A DNA stretch of 64,000 bases, taken from Luidia sarsii. Lineage: Eukaryota > Echinodermata > Asteroidea > Paxillosida > Luidiidae. The DNA is taken from assembly GCA_949987565.1 (NCBI GenBank), contig OX465105.1:22760653-22824652 (forward strand), given 5' to 3'. The notes under the pieces were generated by a model, which did not search any database, had not been told where the DNA came from, and was given only the letters and a program-made list of their open reading frames with translations. Position numbers and translations under genes: made by a program. How positions within the stretch are numbered: position 1 is the stretch's first letter; every line of letters begins with the position of its first letter. Of this stretch, positions 35,166 through 47,376 are shown one piece after another.

Positions 35166-35823
35166 CAGTGGGGCCTAGTCGACTGCCCATTGGGAATGGA
35201 CGATGGGCTGTGGACGTGTGGGATGGGGGAAAGGGTGGAGGTTGTATGATGGTCCAAACAGAACATGTACTGTCCATACCATAGGTAATGGCTGGTTGGT
35301 GGCTGATCATTTCCCCTTTCACTGTAAAAATACACATAACACATAAGTACCAAATGATTAATTGACTCCAATTGAGTCGTGCAGCCTATTCTTCTTTGTC
35401 AGCCACCCAGGCAACCAAGATGAAAGTGTGGCCATCAGGTGTCCGGACCTTTAACAAAAGACTTGCACTGTAGGCTGCACACGTCTATTTCCCAGGGCTG
35501 TAGCCATTTTGATGGCCTGCCAGGCTACTGATCCCACAGATGTAGGATGCCATTTTTTAAGTGGCCACACAGGCTACTGTTAGAAAATAATCAAGCCCTT
35601 TCATGGATGGAGTTTGTCGAGCTGGCAGCAAAGGTTTGATTGTGGCACAAAGATTGGCCTCTACCCTCCCTTGATGTGTGGGATACCTCAGAGGCTCAGC
35701 CTATGAAACCCAACAGAATGCTAGGCCATATCCTCTTCCCATGTTAGAAGCCCTGTTTGCTAGATATGTGGCTGTTAATGGTACAGTAGTTGAACATTTT
35801 GGAAGGCCGTCACGCCATCTAAG

Positions 35824-36046
35824 GACTGGATAGCTCAGCTGGTAAGAGCCCTAGGGTAGATTTCACCAAGCCGTACGATGCATCGTAACTCAACTTACGA
35901 TGGATAACCCATCTTAAGTTGTGTTAGGACGTTGGGTTTCTGTGCATTGCTCATTGTCTTGCGATTGATCGTATCACAACGAGTTTGGTGAAATCGACCC
36001 CTGGTACGTTAAACCAGAGGTCTCGGGTTCAACTCCAGATCCAGTC
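35824..36046 (+). repeat. tRNA-derived SINE interrupted by a MITE
   Basis: Left part (35824-35852): GGATAGCTCAGCTGGTAAGA, a tRNA box A. Right part (36001-36046): CTGGTACGTTAAACCAGAGG, then GGTTCAACTCC, a tRNA box B, followed by an A-run at 36050-36065. Removing the M3 insertion restores an anticodon-arm-like segment between A and B boxes. As a full tRNA gene it is degenerate, so I call it a SINE. Confidence 0.6.
35853..36000. mobile_element. MITE family M3, copy 2, nested in the SINE
   Basis: It starts AGGGTAGATTTCACCAAGCC and ends GTTTGGTGAAATCGACCC. The body matches the copy at 28041 (CGTAACTCAACTTACGATGG). It sits exactly between box A and box B of the SINE, so it inserted later. Confidence 0.85.
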
Positions 36047-37892
36047 AATTAAAAAAAAAAAAAAAAGTCCAAAATTTTTTGAAAACAAATCCAGTCACAG
36101 TTCCTTCGCTTTGTTTATTCCTTCAGTCTGACAAGATTCAGGTAGGACCGGAGAATTTGAATTGGATGCGTCCAAGTGTGACCAGCATCCAGTTCCTCCT
36201 CGTGCCTTGGCCTTCTCACCAAATTCAGTATCTTTTCCATTGAATGTTCAGATGCACATTCCCGTCCCGACTTTTTCTCTCGCCACAATTTTGCCGAAGT
36301 CATATGACGCTCACACATGTTTGGTTGTATGCTCAAGCTGGCAGGCCGGGTTGTTTCTAGACAAAAGTTCTCATACATGTACAGATGTGGCCGTATCTTA
36401 TTACCAACACACGGCAGTGACTGGCTATTATGACTTTCTCGCAGTATTTTTCTAATTTTCATTAAAAACCAAAAATGTGAAGTGGCTCTATAGACCTTGT
36501 CTCACTCACCATCTCTCATTTTCTTCACATTTATTTTTCAAACAGTTTTCCTTTTTTATTTTGTGTTTGCTACTTCATAATTCTTTGAATTTACAGCCTG
36601 CTTCTGAATTTTGGACAGCACAAGTTCTCAACGATCATTTTTTTCTTTCGGTTTTGGTCCTTTTTTTTCTTTCTTTTCCTTTTTCTTCATCTCAGTCCTT
36701 CACAGTCACCTAGGAATTACCAGGCTATAGTGGGTGCACTCCCCCTCCCTCCTCCATACCAAATCTTCGATTAAAAGCAGTATTTTTTTTTTATTTCTTT
36801 ATCTTGCCTCGCTTTCAAATAAATAGCTAGTAAGTATTTCATCATTCTTCCTTCTTTCTATAAATCTTCTTCAGTAGTCAGTTCCTAAGTTCTCTTCCCA
36901 CCTTCCCCCAACGGGGGGAGATGAAGTACAGTATATTGTTTTTGTTTTGGAGATTTCCTTTTTCTCCTTTTCTTTTTTGCTAATTTGTATTGTAGCACTT
37001 TGTGTTGTTGGGTTTTTTCCCTTCTAGACAGAGTTAGGCCAGATGTAGTTGTCTGTCTCTCTTTCTCTCTCTCCTTGCACCCAGTATTCCAAACAGATTT
37101 GATACCACAGGAGTGGACTGTACTGTACACATCTTGAAAATGTGTCCGAAGTCTGGTTCCAGCCCCCATTCCAATGCAAAGGGAGCGTTGTTTTTGATCG
37201 GGTCCCTGGCTCAAAAGATGCCCGCCGTCACAGACAGCGGACATACAAAATGGACACAGATCTGAACAGTCTTTAAAAAAAATTCCAGTGGGTTTTGGCA
37301 CTTACACATGTACTACTATTAGCACTTGGGTTTAGGGGGGTTTTTTTGCATGAAGAAGTGGGAGCCAAAATGTTTGCAGTCCCTGTTCAGGGTCCCATCT
37401 TTCACAGAGACGTCTCGGAGCCGAAAAGCAATCTGTGAGGACTTTTTCACAGTGAGCAGGAATCAGCCGAGTACCAGTCGCCACCACTCACCTCTCCACA
37501 CACAGTGCAAATGTTCGGCTGGTAACCGGTTGCTGCTGAATAATTAGCAAAATAGTCGAACACGTCTTTCAGAAGCTCTGTGAAAGTCGGCCATAGAAGC
37601 AAGTGCAAAAAGGACTCCATGTATCACTTGACGCCAAATGCTCAAAGATTTGCACATTTTGAAAGCGCACTCTTGTACTGTACATTGTACTGTACATTGT
37701 GAACTTCACTGGGTATTTCTTGGCACTTTCTATCCTTTCTCAAGTTGGCAAGTTCGGTTAAAGATACATGTACATGTAAACAGAAATGTGCCCGCATTCT
37801 AACCAAAGCAAGTTCTATAAATTTTCGCAGTTTCAATTCTTGTGTGAAAAAAAACCAATCAGTTTGATTCAAATGTAGACTGGAGTTTCCTC

Positions 37893-38130
37893 TAGGGGTT
37901 CACGCACCTTTCTCAAAGGCAGTAACGTGAGAAATATTGTTGCCTCTGAGTCTGAGAAAGACCCTGCTCGAATCGAAACGTGAGGCCCTCTACATTCCTT
38001 TTGAACCTTTCTAACATTTTTGTATAGATGATACGAACTGCTTACTGACTAAAATTACCAAAATGCAAATCTCTAAATTTAGTGAGCCTGACGTTTCAAT
38101 CCTAGCAGGACTTTTCTCAAAGGCAGAGAC
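37893..38130. repeat. Foldback F1, two rearranged half copies
   Basis: First a right half with GCCTCTGAGTCTGAGAAAG and CGAATCGAAACGTGAGGCC. Then a left half with ACTGCTTACTGACTAAAATT, GATGCAAAT-like flank and GCCTGACGTTTCAATCC. Order is inverted compared with a normal copy. Confidence 0.7.
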
Positions 38131-39687
38131 TAAATTTTTGGATTTTTTTATAGATATCATTTTAAGAATGCTTTTCACTTGGGCTCTTCATTGGTCTACT
38201 CAACAAATTAATCACAAAGTCACCGATCTATCCATCTGGGGAGGCCTCAGAAGAGAAACTTGCATGTAGATTAGAGTCTGAATCTTTATCTCCTGGTTGT
38301 ATTTTTTATCTTGATTAATTATCTTACCCTTTTTGTCCCCTTTTTCTTTGGACCGTTTGTGGACCTGTTGAGCTTCCATCTTGTTTGCTGGTGTAGTTTG
38401 TGCCTTTGATAATCCTGAGACTGTGGTCATGGAAGACCCGGTTGCTATGGCAACAACAGTAGTCAGCCAATCGGCTACCAGCTCCCAGTGTTTTTTTTTT
38501 GCCCGTTTGGTGTTCAATAGTCCACAAATAGTTACTTTCTCAGATTTATCCTATTACCCTAACCTCCCCCCAATCCCAACCCCAACAATGATTTAACTTG
38601 ATATTTCTCATGTTGTACAGTATGTAAATCTCTAATGCCCCTATTTTACTTTGAAAAAGTTTCCAAAGTTCATGTTGTTTTTTAATTGGTAGTTATTTTT
38701 CGTTGTTGATTTTTTTTTTTTTTTTTTATTATCTTTTTTCCTGCATGTTCCTTTGGATGGTTTTGCTCTTTTTGATAGATTTCATTGGTACTCGACTGTA
38801 GGTTATATGTAAGATTCTCCCATATAGAGAGTCAGGGTACCAAGAGTCATCGGTACACTAACAGGCGCTCATACTTTGCTGTACCAAATATGTACACGGA
38901 GTGTGCTGCACAGTGATTTACTGCGTTCAACTTTGACCACTGAAATTCCATTTCCCCAACCCTCTTCCCCATGAAGATTGGCCCTTAAGTGGTACATGTG
39001 TACATGTACATCCACAGTCTCAGATACATACCGGTACATGTACTTCACACATGTTTTGTTGATGGATTGTTAGCGCTGATGATTGGCTACTCATCCGCTG
39101 TAAATTATAAAGTAAGGGGCCCTTTAAAGGATATAAGAAGTTAAGAACCCTTTCAAAATAACCAGGAATGATACATTTTGAGGAAAAGACTAAACAAAAA
39201 CAACAAATTTAACCTGGGCTATCCCAGCAAAAGTGTTAATGAGGCCTTCTTGTTGCATCTGCAAACAAGTTTTTGTTTTGTCTTTAAATTTCCACTAAAT
39301 TTCCCATTGAAATCATGTATTGATTGAAACAATCTTACAGTGCATCTTCTACTGACTTGATAGTCCACTATTACATTATCATTAACTGGTACCCAACTCA
39401 GTCGGATGGCCCATTCAATAACCCTGCTCGTCGGTTGGTCCCCCAGCAGTTTGAGGTAACAAGCAATTGAGGGCGCCATTTATTCTGCCTCTTCATTCCC
39501 GCTGCCTGTTAAGGGCCCCAGTCATCCCCCTCCCTACGAAAACCTTCAAAAGATCCTGCACGACAGAAAACCAACACTATTTATTTGTTCCATGAATGCA
39601 TGCCATGTTGTCAGTACGATACCAAGCTGTTGGAGTTCCGAAATTCACCATTCCTTTTCTTTGTTGTGAATTTTCTTAATTCTACAG

Positions 39688-39761
39688 CCGGAAAGGCAAC
39701 CACGGACGAGGAGCTTGAAGATATGTTAGAGAGTGGGAACCCAGCCATATTTACATCCGGT
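39688..39761 (+). CDS. STX1: Syntaxin-1-like, exon matching vertebrate exon 7
   Basis: This 74-bp exon follows TTCTACAG and precedes GTAAGC. With the A carried from the previous exon it reads [19 protein letters not shown] and AIFTSG, ending in phase 0. It encodes the linker between the Habc domain and the SNARE motif and the start of the H3 region. [15 protein letters not shown] is a hallmark of syntaxin 1-4 proteins. Length and phase equal the vertebrate exon. Confidence 0.97.
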
Positions 39762-40494
39762 GTAAGCCATGAGTCTCCCTCTCCCCCTCCATTGTGGCTC
39801 CTTTTAAATACTGTATACATTTAGACAAAAACCTTCCAGAGATTTGACCAAACAATTTCTGAACTCATCTTTTCGAGATGAATTTCTGAGAGCACTCTAC
39901 TAGAGTGTTTTTGCTAACTGCTCACTGACGTCCATTACTTAAATGCGAATCTCTAAAAAAATTTACTGGCCTGTTGTGCGACCTTTCTCAAAGGAGGAAT
40001 GAGGAAGGTCCTGCTAGGATCGAAATGTCAGACCCTCTACACTTTGGAGAGATGAATTTCTATGAGTATCACCAGTAAAAATCACCATAGATTTGATTCA
40101 TTAGACTCGGTGAAAGGAATGATGATTCTCACATTTTGTTCGAAGACAAGACAGCCCCCGGAACAACCCCAAATAACTTTGCAAGCAGTCAACCAAACAA
40201 CCCAACAAATGGACAATGTAACGGTCAAACCAACCAAAATACTACCCGATTAACAATGCAGATATCTCACTTAAACAAACAAATCAGTAAATGCACAACC
40301 CTATCATCGTAGCCCAACTACCAAAAACACAAGCCATCAAACACAGCCCTTCAGCAGCCCCCTAATAGCCGCCCTAGTGATGAACAAGCAATCCATCAAA
40401 GAGTAGGATGAGTTACTCTAAACTCCCACTCATCCCTGCCTCCCTCTTCTCGTTCGTCTCCCCACCTCCTCTCCTCTCCCGTCCTCCCTCTCAG
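39762..40494 (+). other. Syntaxin intron (0.73 kb)
   Basis: It contains a complete but diverged foldback F1 copy at about 39895-40050. It ends in a long C/T tract before CTCTCAG. Confidence 0.85.
39895..40050. repeat. Foldback F1, complete diverged copy in an intron
   Basis: Left arm GCTAACTGCTCACTGACG ... GGCCTGTTGTGCGACC; right arm GAAGGTCCTGCTAGGATCG and AAATGTCAGACCC. The arms meet near 40000. Confidence 0.65.
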
Positions 40495-40632
40495 ATCATC
40501 ATGGACACGCAGCAGGCCAAACAGACGTTGAGGGACATCGAGGCCAGACACAACGACATCATCAAGCTGGAGAACAGCATCCGGGAACTGCACGACATGT
40601 TCATGGACATGGCCATGCTGGTGGAGAGTCAG
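40495..40632 (+). CDS. STX1: Syntaxin-1-like, exon matching vertebrate exon 8 (SNARE motif, first half)
   Basis: This 138-bp, phase-0 exon follows CCTCTCAG and precedes GTAGGC. It encodes 46 residues, [20 protein letters not shown], then [20 protein letters not shown], then MLVESQ. It forms the N-terminal half of the Qa-SNARE helix that zippers with SNAP-25 and synaptobrevin during vesicle fusion. The last residue is the zero-layer glutamine (Q226 in rat syntaxin-1A), so the exon boundary falls exactly at the ionic layer, as in vertebrates. [18 protein letters not shown] is identical to the family signature. Confidence 0.98.
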
Positions 40633-41971
40633 GTAGGCGGGCTCTCCCTGTCCAGAGCACTCCGGGAAAAGGAGACCGACCTTTTCACACTACACCGATT
40701 CACTGGGAAATCGAGACCGACCTTTTACACTGCACCAATTCCCTGGGAAAATCCCTGGAAGTAGTGACAGGCCTTTTCACTCTACACCAATTCCCTGGGA
40801 AATTGTGCGGGAACAAAAGAACCGACCTTTTCACTCTACACCGATTCGCTGGGAAATACATTGTACATGCAGATCTTTTCCTACTGCACCATTTCCCTGG
40901 GAAATTCCATGAGAAAAAGAGACCAACCTTTTCACACTACACCGATTCGCTGGGAAATAGAGACCACCCTTTTCACACTGCACCGATTCACTGTGAAATA
41001 GAGACAGACCTTTTCACACTGCAACAATTATCTGGGAAATTCCCGGGAAAAGGAGACTGACCTTTTCACACTACACCGATTCGCTGGGAAATAGAGACGC
41101 ACCTTTTCACACTACACCAATTCTCTGGGAAATTCCCTGGGAAAAAGAGACCAACCTTTTCACACTTCAATTGCTTAACCCGGCAATTTCTCCGTGAAGT
41201 GGCCTTTGCCTGGGGTTTTTACTACCCCCTGCTTCAGGAGGAGGGTTAAGTGCACTATCCCCGGGGTTATTGATGTGAATGGGAGGCAAGTAACCCAGAG
41301 TTAACTCTGGTGTCTTGTGCTGGGACCGAGACCAGGCCGGATTTGACACTCAGGTCCCTGTTATTCCTGGGAAACGACCTGTAGTGAAATTATTTTACCG
41401 GCAGTTAAAAAATGGGTGTAATGAATGTGAATCATCAGTGGGATTTTAATTCCTAGGAAAAGAGAAATTCCCGGGAAATACTGTAGCTGTAAAAAGGCCA
41501 AAATAGTGTGAAAAGGCCTCAAGACTGGACCAATGCAGTGGAGATCTGCCTTGCTCTGTGTGTAATTTGCACTGGCAGCTTTAGTTTTGCAGTCAACAGG
41601 TTACTAAATTTCACTCGCAAACTGCACAGTATTCTTGATCTGGTGACTTGATAATCCGAATCTGCTGAATTACTTCACCAACTGCTAGTTTCGAAGCTAT
41701 TTGTGGATTACATATATTTTATAAATTGGCAGCTATGGCAAGATTTGAACTTATGACTCCTGTTTAAGATGTCATCCCTAGACAGCAGAAGTTACGGGGT
41801 ACAGTGTACCTTGTTGGAACGATTTGGGTAGTTTTCAATAAAGACTACTTAGTACCAACTCGGATTATGCACATAGTCTCACTGCAAACCTCTTGCATTT
41901 GGAAATTTGGGGTGAAAAAATCATGCAAAACCTTTATGAATTTTTGTTGCTTTTGTTGTCTGTCTTTCCAG
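40633..41971 (+). other. Syntaxin intron (1.3 kb) with tandem repeat
   Basis: It opens with GTAGGC, contains the degenerate tandem repeat described next, and ends GTCTGTCTTTCCAG. Confidence 0.85.
40663..41170. repeat. Degenerate 40-50 bp tandem repeat
   Basis: Units resemble GAGACCGACCTTTTCACAC followed by TACACCGATTCGCTGGGAAA. About eleven imperfect units are present, varying in length. It begins about 30 bp after the SNARE exon donor. Confidence 0.88.
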
Positions 41972-42082
41972 GGTGAAATGATTGATAGGATTGAGTACAA
42001 CGTGGAACAATCAGTGGACTATGTGGAAACGGCCAAGATGGACACCAAAAAAGCTGTCAAGTATCAGAGTAAAGCTAGGCGG
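41972..42082 (+). CDS. STX1: Syntaxin-1-like, exon matching vertebrate exon 9 (SNARE motif, second half)
   Basis: This 111-bp, phase-0 exon lies between GTCTTTCCAG and GTAAGC. It encodes 37 residues: [20 protein letters not shown], then [17 protein letters not shown]. It forms the C-terminal half of the Qa-SNARE helix, which drives the final zippering, and the juxtamembrane basic stretch KARR that contacts acidic lipids. There is no stop and no membrane segment, so a further exon is required. Three alternatives exist downstream, all phase 0, at 47377, 56037 and 60430. The donor at 42083 is therefore the shared branch point for the isoforms. Confidence 0.98.
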
Positions 42083-43461
42083 GTAAGCAGGTCCCTTCTT
42101 TCTTTCCAGGTTTTATCATATGAGGGGGTGTCTGGGTGCCATACTCATGGCCGCAGCGCCCTCATTGTCGCTGTGGTAAAGGTGTCTGTGCCTTGTTGAT
42201 GGGGACAGTAAGTAATGGCTGTGTGTAGATTTATTGGCTATGGCTGTCATTTGTACATGAGTCTATGGAAGCGGCTACCTAGTAGTAGCCGCAGTCTGGC
42301 CCCATAGATTTATGCATTGTCACCAGCTGTAGCCAAATGTCTGCTGTTAAATGCAGCTGGTAAACCATCATTTGGAGGTGCACTTTTCTAAGCAGCGCGT
42401 GCATACCAGCAAAATATGCACAGCGGCAGGCATCTACAACTATTCATACCAGTCAAAAGGTAAAGTATGGATGCATGCTATTGTCAACATAGCCTATGTT
42501 GACAATGGCACTAATGGACACACTTCATGTTTTCTAAACTAGGAAACTGGTCCCTCCCTTATAAATGTGTCAACATGAGTGGCTACGTGAATGTGGTATG
42601 CGTGGTACCAGACTCCTTTCTTTTCTGTATGGTCCCCATGCCTATGTAGTAGGGCTCTCATGTGTATTCACGTCCCTCATTCATTCTGCCATGCGTGATT
42701 GAGGGAACCATACCAGTTAGTCCTCAGTGCTGTGGTTCCTTTTTGTAACACGCTCTGGCTTTGTGACTTGTACTGTAGACTGCATTGTGGATGCTTTGAT
42801 AATCTGTACATTGGTGTGACTGTGTTCATCTTGCATGGACTGTACTTGTATCGTGTATATGTGTACATGTATGTCCCGCATATTCTTAATACAGTGATGC
42901 AGTACATAACTTGGTTTTTTTTAACATGCATGTGTGCTCTCGGTTTCAAGGCAAAAGAATGTTCAGAAATTTTACCCCCGGAAAAAGTTGATGCAGATAT
43001 TGCAAAAATTGAGTACAGAAAGACTCCGTTGTCAACAAACAGGATGATCAGGTGACTCAGGTGACAGAACTGTCTCTGAAGCTCCATCTGATTTTATTTT
43101 TCCTCAGAAAAGCGTATCGTTGAATATTGGTGAAGAACATTTTTTGGTGTTTAGTGTTGTTGTTGTTGTTTTTAGTAAAAAATTAAGGAAGTTCTTTATA
43201 CAGGGCTGGACACCATCTCTTTCTTCAACAAATATTTTGCTGGCCTTGAAAATGTGAAACTTAATGGCCCCAGTTCATTTCAATTGAACCTTCCCCGGCC
43301 AGATGCTGCATCGTGCATTCTGCTGTCACCGAACATACCGTAATCCCAGAGCCAAGATTTGTTTAGTAGCCTGAATGTGGTCCGCTATTTTTCTGGTTTG
43401 TAATTGCCGTCCCAATGGCATGCTGCACAGGCACCTGGGCCAGCAAGTCAGTGTCCCGCCC

Positions 43462-43725
43462 TGGGCACTTTTCCTAAACCCGGTCTAGGCTCAGGCTCCG
43501 GCTTTATCTCCAGTTCTGTCGTCCATTTTTAAGTACAAGGCACCAATGATGTCAAAGTAACCAAACTGTTTCCATTTTTTAATGTCACACTATGTTTTGT
43601 ACACTGCGTTTTGAAAAAGAATCCAAAGCTTCAACTTCAACAAAGAACTCGAACCTGTGATTTCAGCATTTGGACAACAGAGTCGAGGCCAAAGCCTAAG
43701 CTGGGGTTTTGCCAAAGACCCCCAT
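43462..43725. mobile_element. MITE family M4, copy 1
   Basis: The ends are inverted and imperfect: GGGCACTTTTCCTAAACCCG with GGCTCAGGCTCCGGCT at the left, AAGCCTAAGCTGGGGTTTTG at the right. It is collinear with 44869-45119. Confidence 0.65.
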
Positions 43726-44868
43726 GTTGTAGTGTGCTTTTTTCTTTTTTGTTGTGAGTGATGTATTTTTTGTGTGAGCCCAATTTGATTGGACTGGGAC
43801 TTGAACCCCGCGAGCGTAGCGTAACCAGGGCTGTGCAGGGTTTTAAACCCAAACCAGTTGTCAGATGGACATCCAAAGAACGACCACGTGGGACGGAGAG
43901 AAGAGACAGCCAACTGCTGACTTCACAGGTTGCTTCCGGCAGAGGAAGAGGCGGCCAGCCACCGAAGATGCCATGTGAGGGCGCTGTTGCCTGCCAGCAG
44001 ATGTCGCAAGTCTCAACACGAGAAAAGATTGAAAAACCTTCCAGCCTGTATGGATGTATACTATGTACATAACATGTAATACTAGAATCTAGCCTCGATA
44101 TTAGTCGTTACTTTTTTTTGGCTTTACTTTTTCTTTTCTTTTTTTCGCATGGTGTAGTTTTTTATTCATGATTCCATCATTGTTTTGGAGTCCTTTTAAT
44201 TAAAAAAAACCTTGGTGTTTCTTGTTTTTCTACTTGTTGTAACTCTTGTTCTGTGTTGGTGTTTGCTATGCTGTGCTGTGTTTTGGCAGTCATACTCATA
44301 ACCCCAAACGTTGGTTTCTTTCTTTTTGGCTCGATGCTGTGATCATTTGTTCGCCTCACCACCCAGTGTCAATGAAAATGCCGTAGATCAGCTGAGGGGA
44401 AGTACATTGTACTGCCAGAACCAATCCTTGGTTTTGACCGCTAAAATGCACCTCCTGATGAGCTGCTGTAGACTGATCCTGAAAAACAAAAGGCCTCTTT
44501 ATTGCCGCCATTGGCAGGGGCCATCAGACACATCAACCCTCCACCTACCTGAATGTAATAGATAGAGGAGAGGTTGCCCCTCCCAGCAGTGGCCCCCGGT
44601 CATGGCAGCTCTTACCGAGGCCCGATGGGATCAGCCTAGAGCGGTGTGGAAAGCGTTGGAGCACAGGCATCTTTCTGTTTGGTGTTGACTGGAATTTCAT
44701 AAAGCATGCAATTCATCCACCTCCCCTCTTAGTCTTAGTCATTTCACTCCCCTGAAGTCATCATTTCATCGTCGTCAATATAATCCTCTTCACAAACAGT
44801 GGAAATGTCTTCTTGCTTCTTTCTTCATCTCACTAACCGATCAATGATCTTGTTTGTGGTTGGAATCA

Positions 44869-45119
44869 GTGAGCACTTTTCCCATAGCCCGGATTAGGCG
44901 CAGGGCTCCGGCTTAAGTCTCCAGCTCTTCCGTTTAGTTTAAGGTACCGGCTTTAAAACAGGAGGTGTTTGGCTTCAGTTTGGAAGATCTCACCGTTTTG
45001 AAAATGACTGCCGAGTTCGAACATCAAGCAAAGAAACCCCCACTCCCAGCCTGAGTTTTCAGCATTTGAGTGAGACACAGCCAGAGCCCAAGCCAGGGTT
45101 TTTTTTAGGGGAAAGGCCA
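44869..45119. mobile_element. MITE family M4, copy 2
   Basis: Left GAGCACTTTTCCCATAGCCC with GCGCAGGGCTCCGGCT; right AGAGCCCAAGCCAGGG and GGGGAAAGG. The termini form an imperfect inverted repeat of about 40 bp. Confidence 0.65.
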
Positions 45120-45744
45120 ATTGATACCTTCATCAACTGTTTTCCCACAGTTTTCCACAGCGGAAGCACAACGTAGAAAGTTCGCGGTGACACCACATAT
45201 TTACACAAGTCATCTCTTTCAAGATGGAATATGGCTCTGTAAAAGAGCCAGTAACTCTCTTCAGAGCCACACTCCATCTCGAAAGAGGATGTCACTGCAA
45301 ACTCTCCACAACCTCTGCCATTCACATGCTCCCATGTACTGCACAAGGTTTTTCAAAATAGAACAATTGATTGTGTTTCTGCATCTTGAACACCCATGTA
45401 CTCATGAGATGCAAAGAGATGCAAACTGCCATTCTCTATTCTATACTCACGGTGTGCAGAATGGTTGATGGTCCTACCTTATCCTGGGCACTCATTTGGA
45501 GGAAGATGCACAGCCCACATGTTCCATACATGTGTGTAGATAGTCTGCCAAGCATCGGGGCCGGTCATCAGACCAATGCTCCATTCCCCTCAGCTTGCGG
45601 CATGAGGAAGAGACATGACCAGTTGCTCTGTAGTCATTCTTGCTCTGCAGATGCATGAAGTCTGCGGAACAACTGACGGCATGTTCTCCTCCTGAGCAGG
45701 CATTGCAAGGAGACCACTCCGCACAGGGTGCAGGCCACTCGTCA

Positions 45745-45990
45745 AATTTACAGGGCTCAACATTTTGATCCTAGCAGGACCTTTTCCCTGCTGGGATCGA
45801 AACGTCGGGCCCTCAAAATTTAAGAGAAATCAATAAACCTGACGTTTCGATCCTAGCAGGACCTTTCTCAAAGGCAGAGAAAGGTCCTGCTAGGATCGAA
45901 ACGTCAGGCCCACTAAATTTTAAGATTTACATTTTGGTAATTTTAGTCAGTAAGCAGTTTGCAACATTTTTGTGTATAACCAGAAATCAA
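45745..45990. repeat. Foldback F1, two hairpins in tandem
   Basis: A short hairpin (TTTTGATCCTAGCAGGACC / TGCTGGGATCGAAACGTC) is followed by a near-perfect one (GACGTTTCGATCCTAGCAGG / CCTGCTAGGATCGAAACGTC) and the usual right flank GTCAGTAAGCAGTTTGCAA. The second hairpin is the best-preserved in the window. Confidence 0.88.
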
Positions 45991-47183
45991 TGAGATTACA
46001 ATCGCTGAAAATCATCATTTGAGAGAAAATGCCAGCACTCAGCAGTATCTAGACCCCAGTGACAAACTGCATTTGAGTCTGAAAACTAGAGCCTGATGGC
46101 CACGTGCAACTGGTTCTTCAAAAAGGGCAAACTCTGTCATTGGCATGGGTGTCTAATGGGTACAGTGCTGCAGACTATCTCGTGTTCAATTGGAAGTGGT
46201 GACTGTGCACAATATCTTGAAAGCCTTTTTTGCTGTGCCATCTTTCCCTTGCACAATTATTGAACCAATAATCCGGCCTCACTGCTAAAAGCCCCTGCAT
46301 CTATGCCATCATCTTGTGTGAGGGATGTAAAAACATAAAAAAAAACCTGACCAATGAATAAAAACCTCAGAACAGAATGCAGAATGCTGTTCTCTTGGCA
46401 GTCAATATAATCATTGGCAGTCGATATAAGAATTTACCATGAACGTTTCTTCAACGCAAATCTTTAATTCGGGTATTTGTAACCCTGCAACGATGGTGTA
46501 GATACAGGGATTTTTCCCGATTTAGAATTCCAGCCATTAATGCAGTCTTGTTGTTTCGGGGAGTCAGTTCAGAATATCTTGCAGCAAGGTCACTTACCTT
46601 TTGGTTGGCAGGAACCAACTTTTTTTTTTTGGCATCACAAATTGTGGCACGACAAAAGCCAGACATGGGGAGATTTTCCTGATTTTGTTTTGTTTTGTAC
46701 CTAAGCTTTGCCTGGGTACTTTGCAATCAAGGTTTGGTTCTACTCGATCCCTTTGGCTATTAAAAACTTATGTCGTGTTTTTCATTAAGTTCTCCATAAG
46801 GAACCCTTACCAAAAGTGTGGTGTACTACTTGGCTGCGATGTTGTGAACTGGCTCCCCCAAGCAGATGGGGAATGCTTTCCCTCACAAACTGGTGTTTGA
46901 TTGGGAAGCACACATCTTCACAACGGTTGAAGCTCACATTCATTGGGCATTGGGCTGCTTGTGTTCATTGCTTAACTGGTAACTTGGACAATTCATACAT
47001 CGGTTCTCAAGAATCTGATCACTTCTAACAAATTCATCTTGTTTTGTTCTTTTCCCATCCCTTTTCCTCAATTCCTTTCTCTCTTTCTCATCACCTTGTT
47101 ACGTTGTCTTTTTCCCACATTGTTCATTTTAAATGTTTATGATTTGTTGTCAACCTTACTGCCCTGGCCTCCCTTTTGCCAAC

Positions 47184-47334
47184 CCCCCCCCCCCCCGCCA
47201 TGTGTCGTCCTGCCCCGCCCTTTCTGCTCCCCCTCCCCTCCCCCCTCCCCTCCCCCCTCCCCTCCCCCCTCCCCCCCCTCCCCTCCCCCCTCCCCTCCCC
47301 CCTCCCCTCCCCCTCCTCTCCCCCCTCCCCGCTC
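47184..47334. repeat. C-rich (CCCCTCC)n tract before terminal exon A
   Basis: About 150 bp are almost pure C with regular T, ending some 40 bp before the acceptor. The minus strand is a dense array of G-runs. Pro-rich (plus) and Gly/Arg-rich (minus) frames here are artefacts of composition. Confidence 0.9.
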
Positions 47335-47376
47335 TGCATGGCCCCGCCTTCTTTTCCCTCTGCCTTCTTCTTACAG

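Larger units (their letters stand above)
34731..39687 (+). other. Syntaxin intron (5 kb)
   Basis: It starts with GTGAGT and ends with TTAATTCTACAG. It contains a short tandem repeat, a tRNA-derived SINE split by a MITE, and paired foldback F1 copies. No additional syntaxin exon is seen in it. Confidence 0.85.
42083..47376 (+). other. Intron from the SNARE exon to terminal exon A (5.3 kb)
   Basis: It includes two copies of MITE family M4, a double foldback F1 and a C-rich tract just before the acceptor. One strong unused-looking acceptor at 43107 is discussed in the findings. Confidence 0.8.

Noticed and set aside
35824..36046. True tRNA gene
   Set aside because: A and B boxes are present but the cloverleaf is not restored, and the locus has a SINE-like A-rich tail and a MITE insert.
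45059..45468. 95- and 115-codon frames near 45.1-45.5 kb
   Set aside because: They lie in inverted-repeat DNA (arms around 45190-45300) and the M4 copy; no family resemblance.
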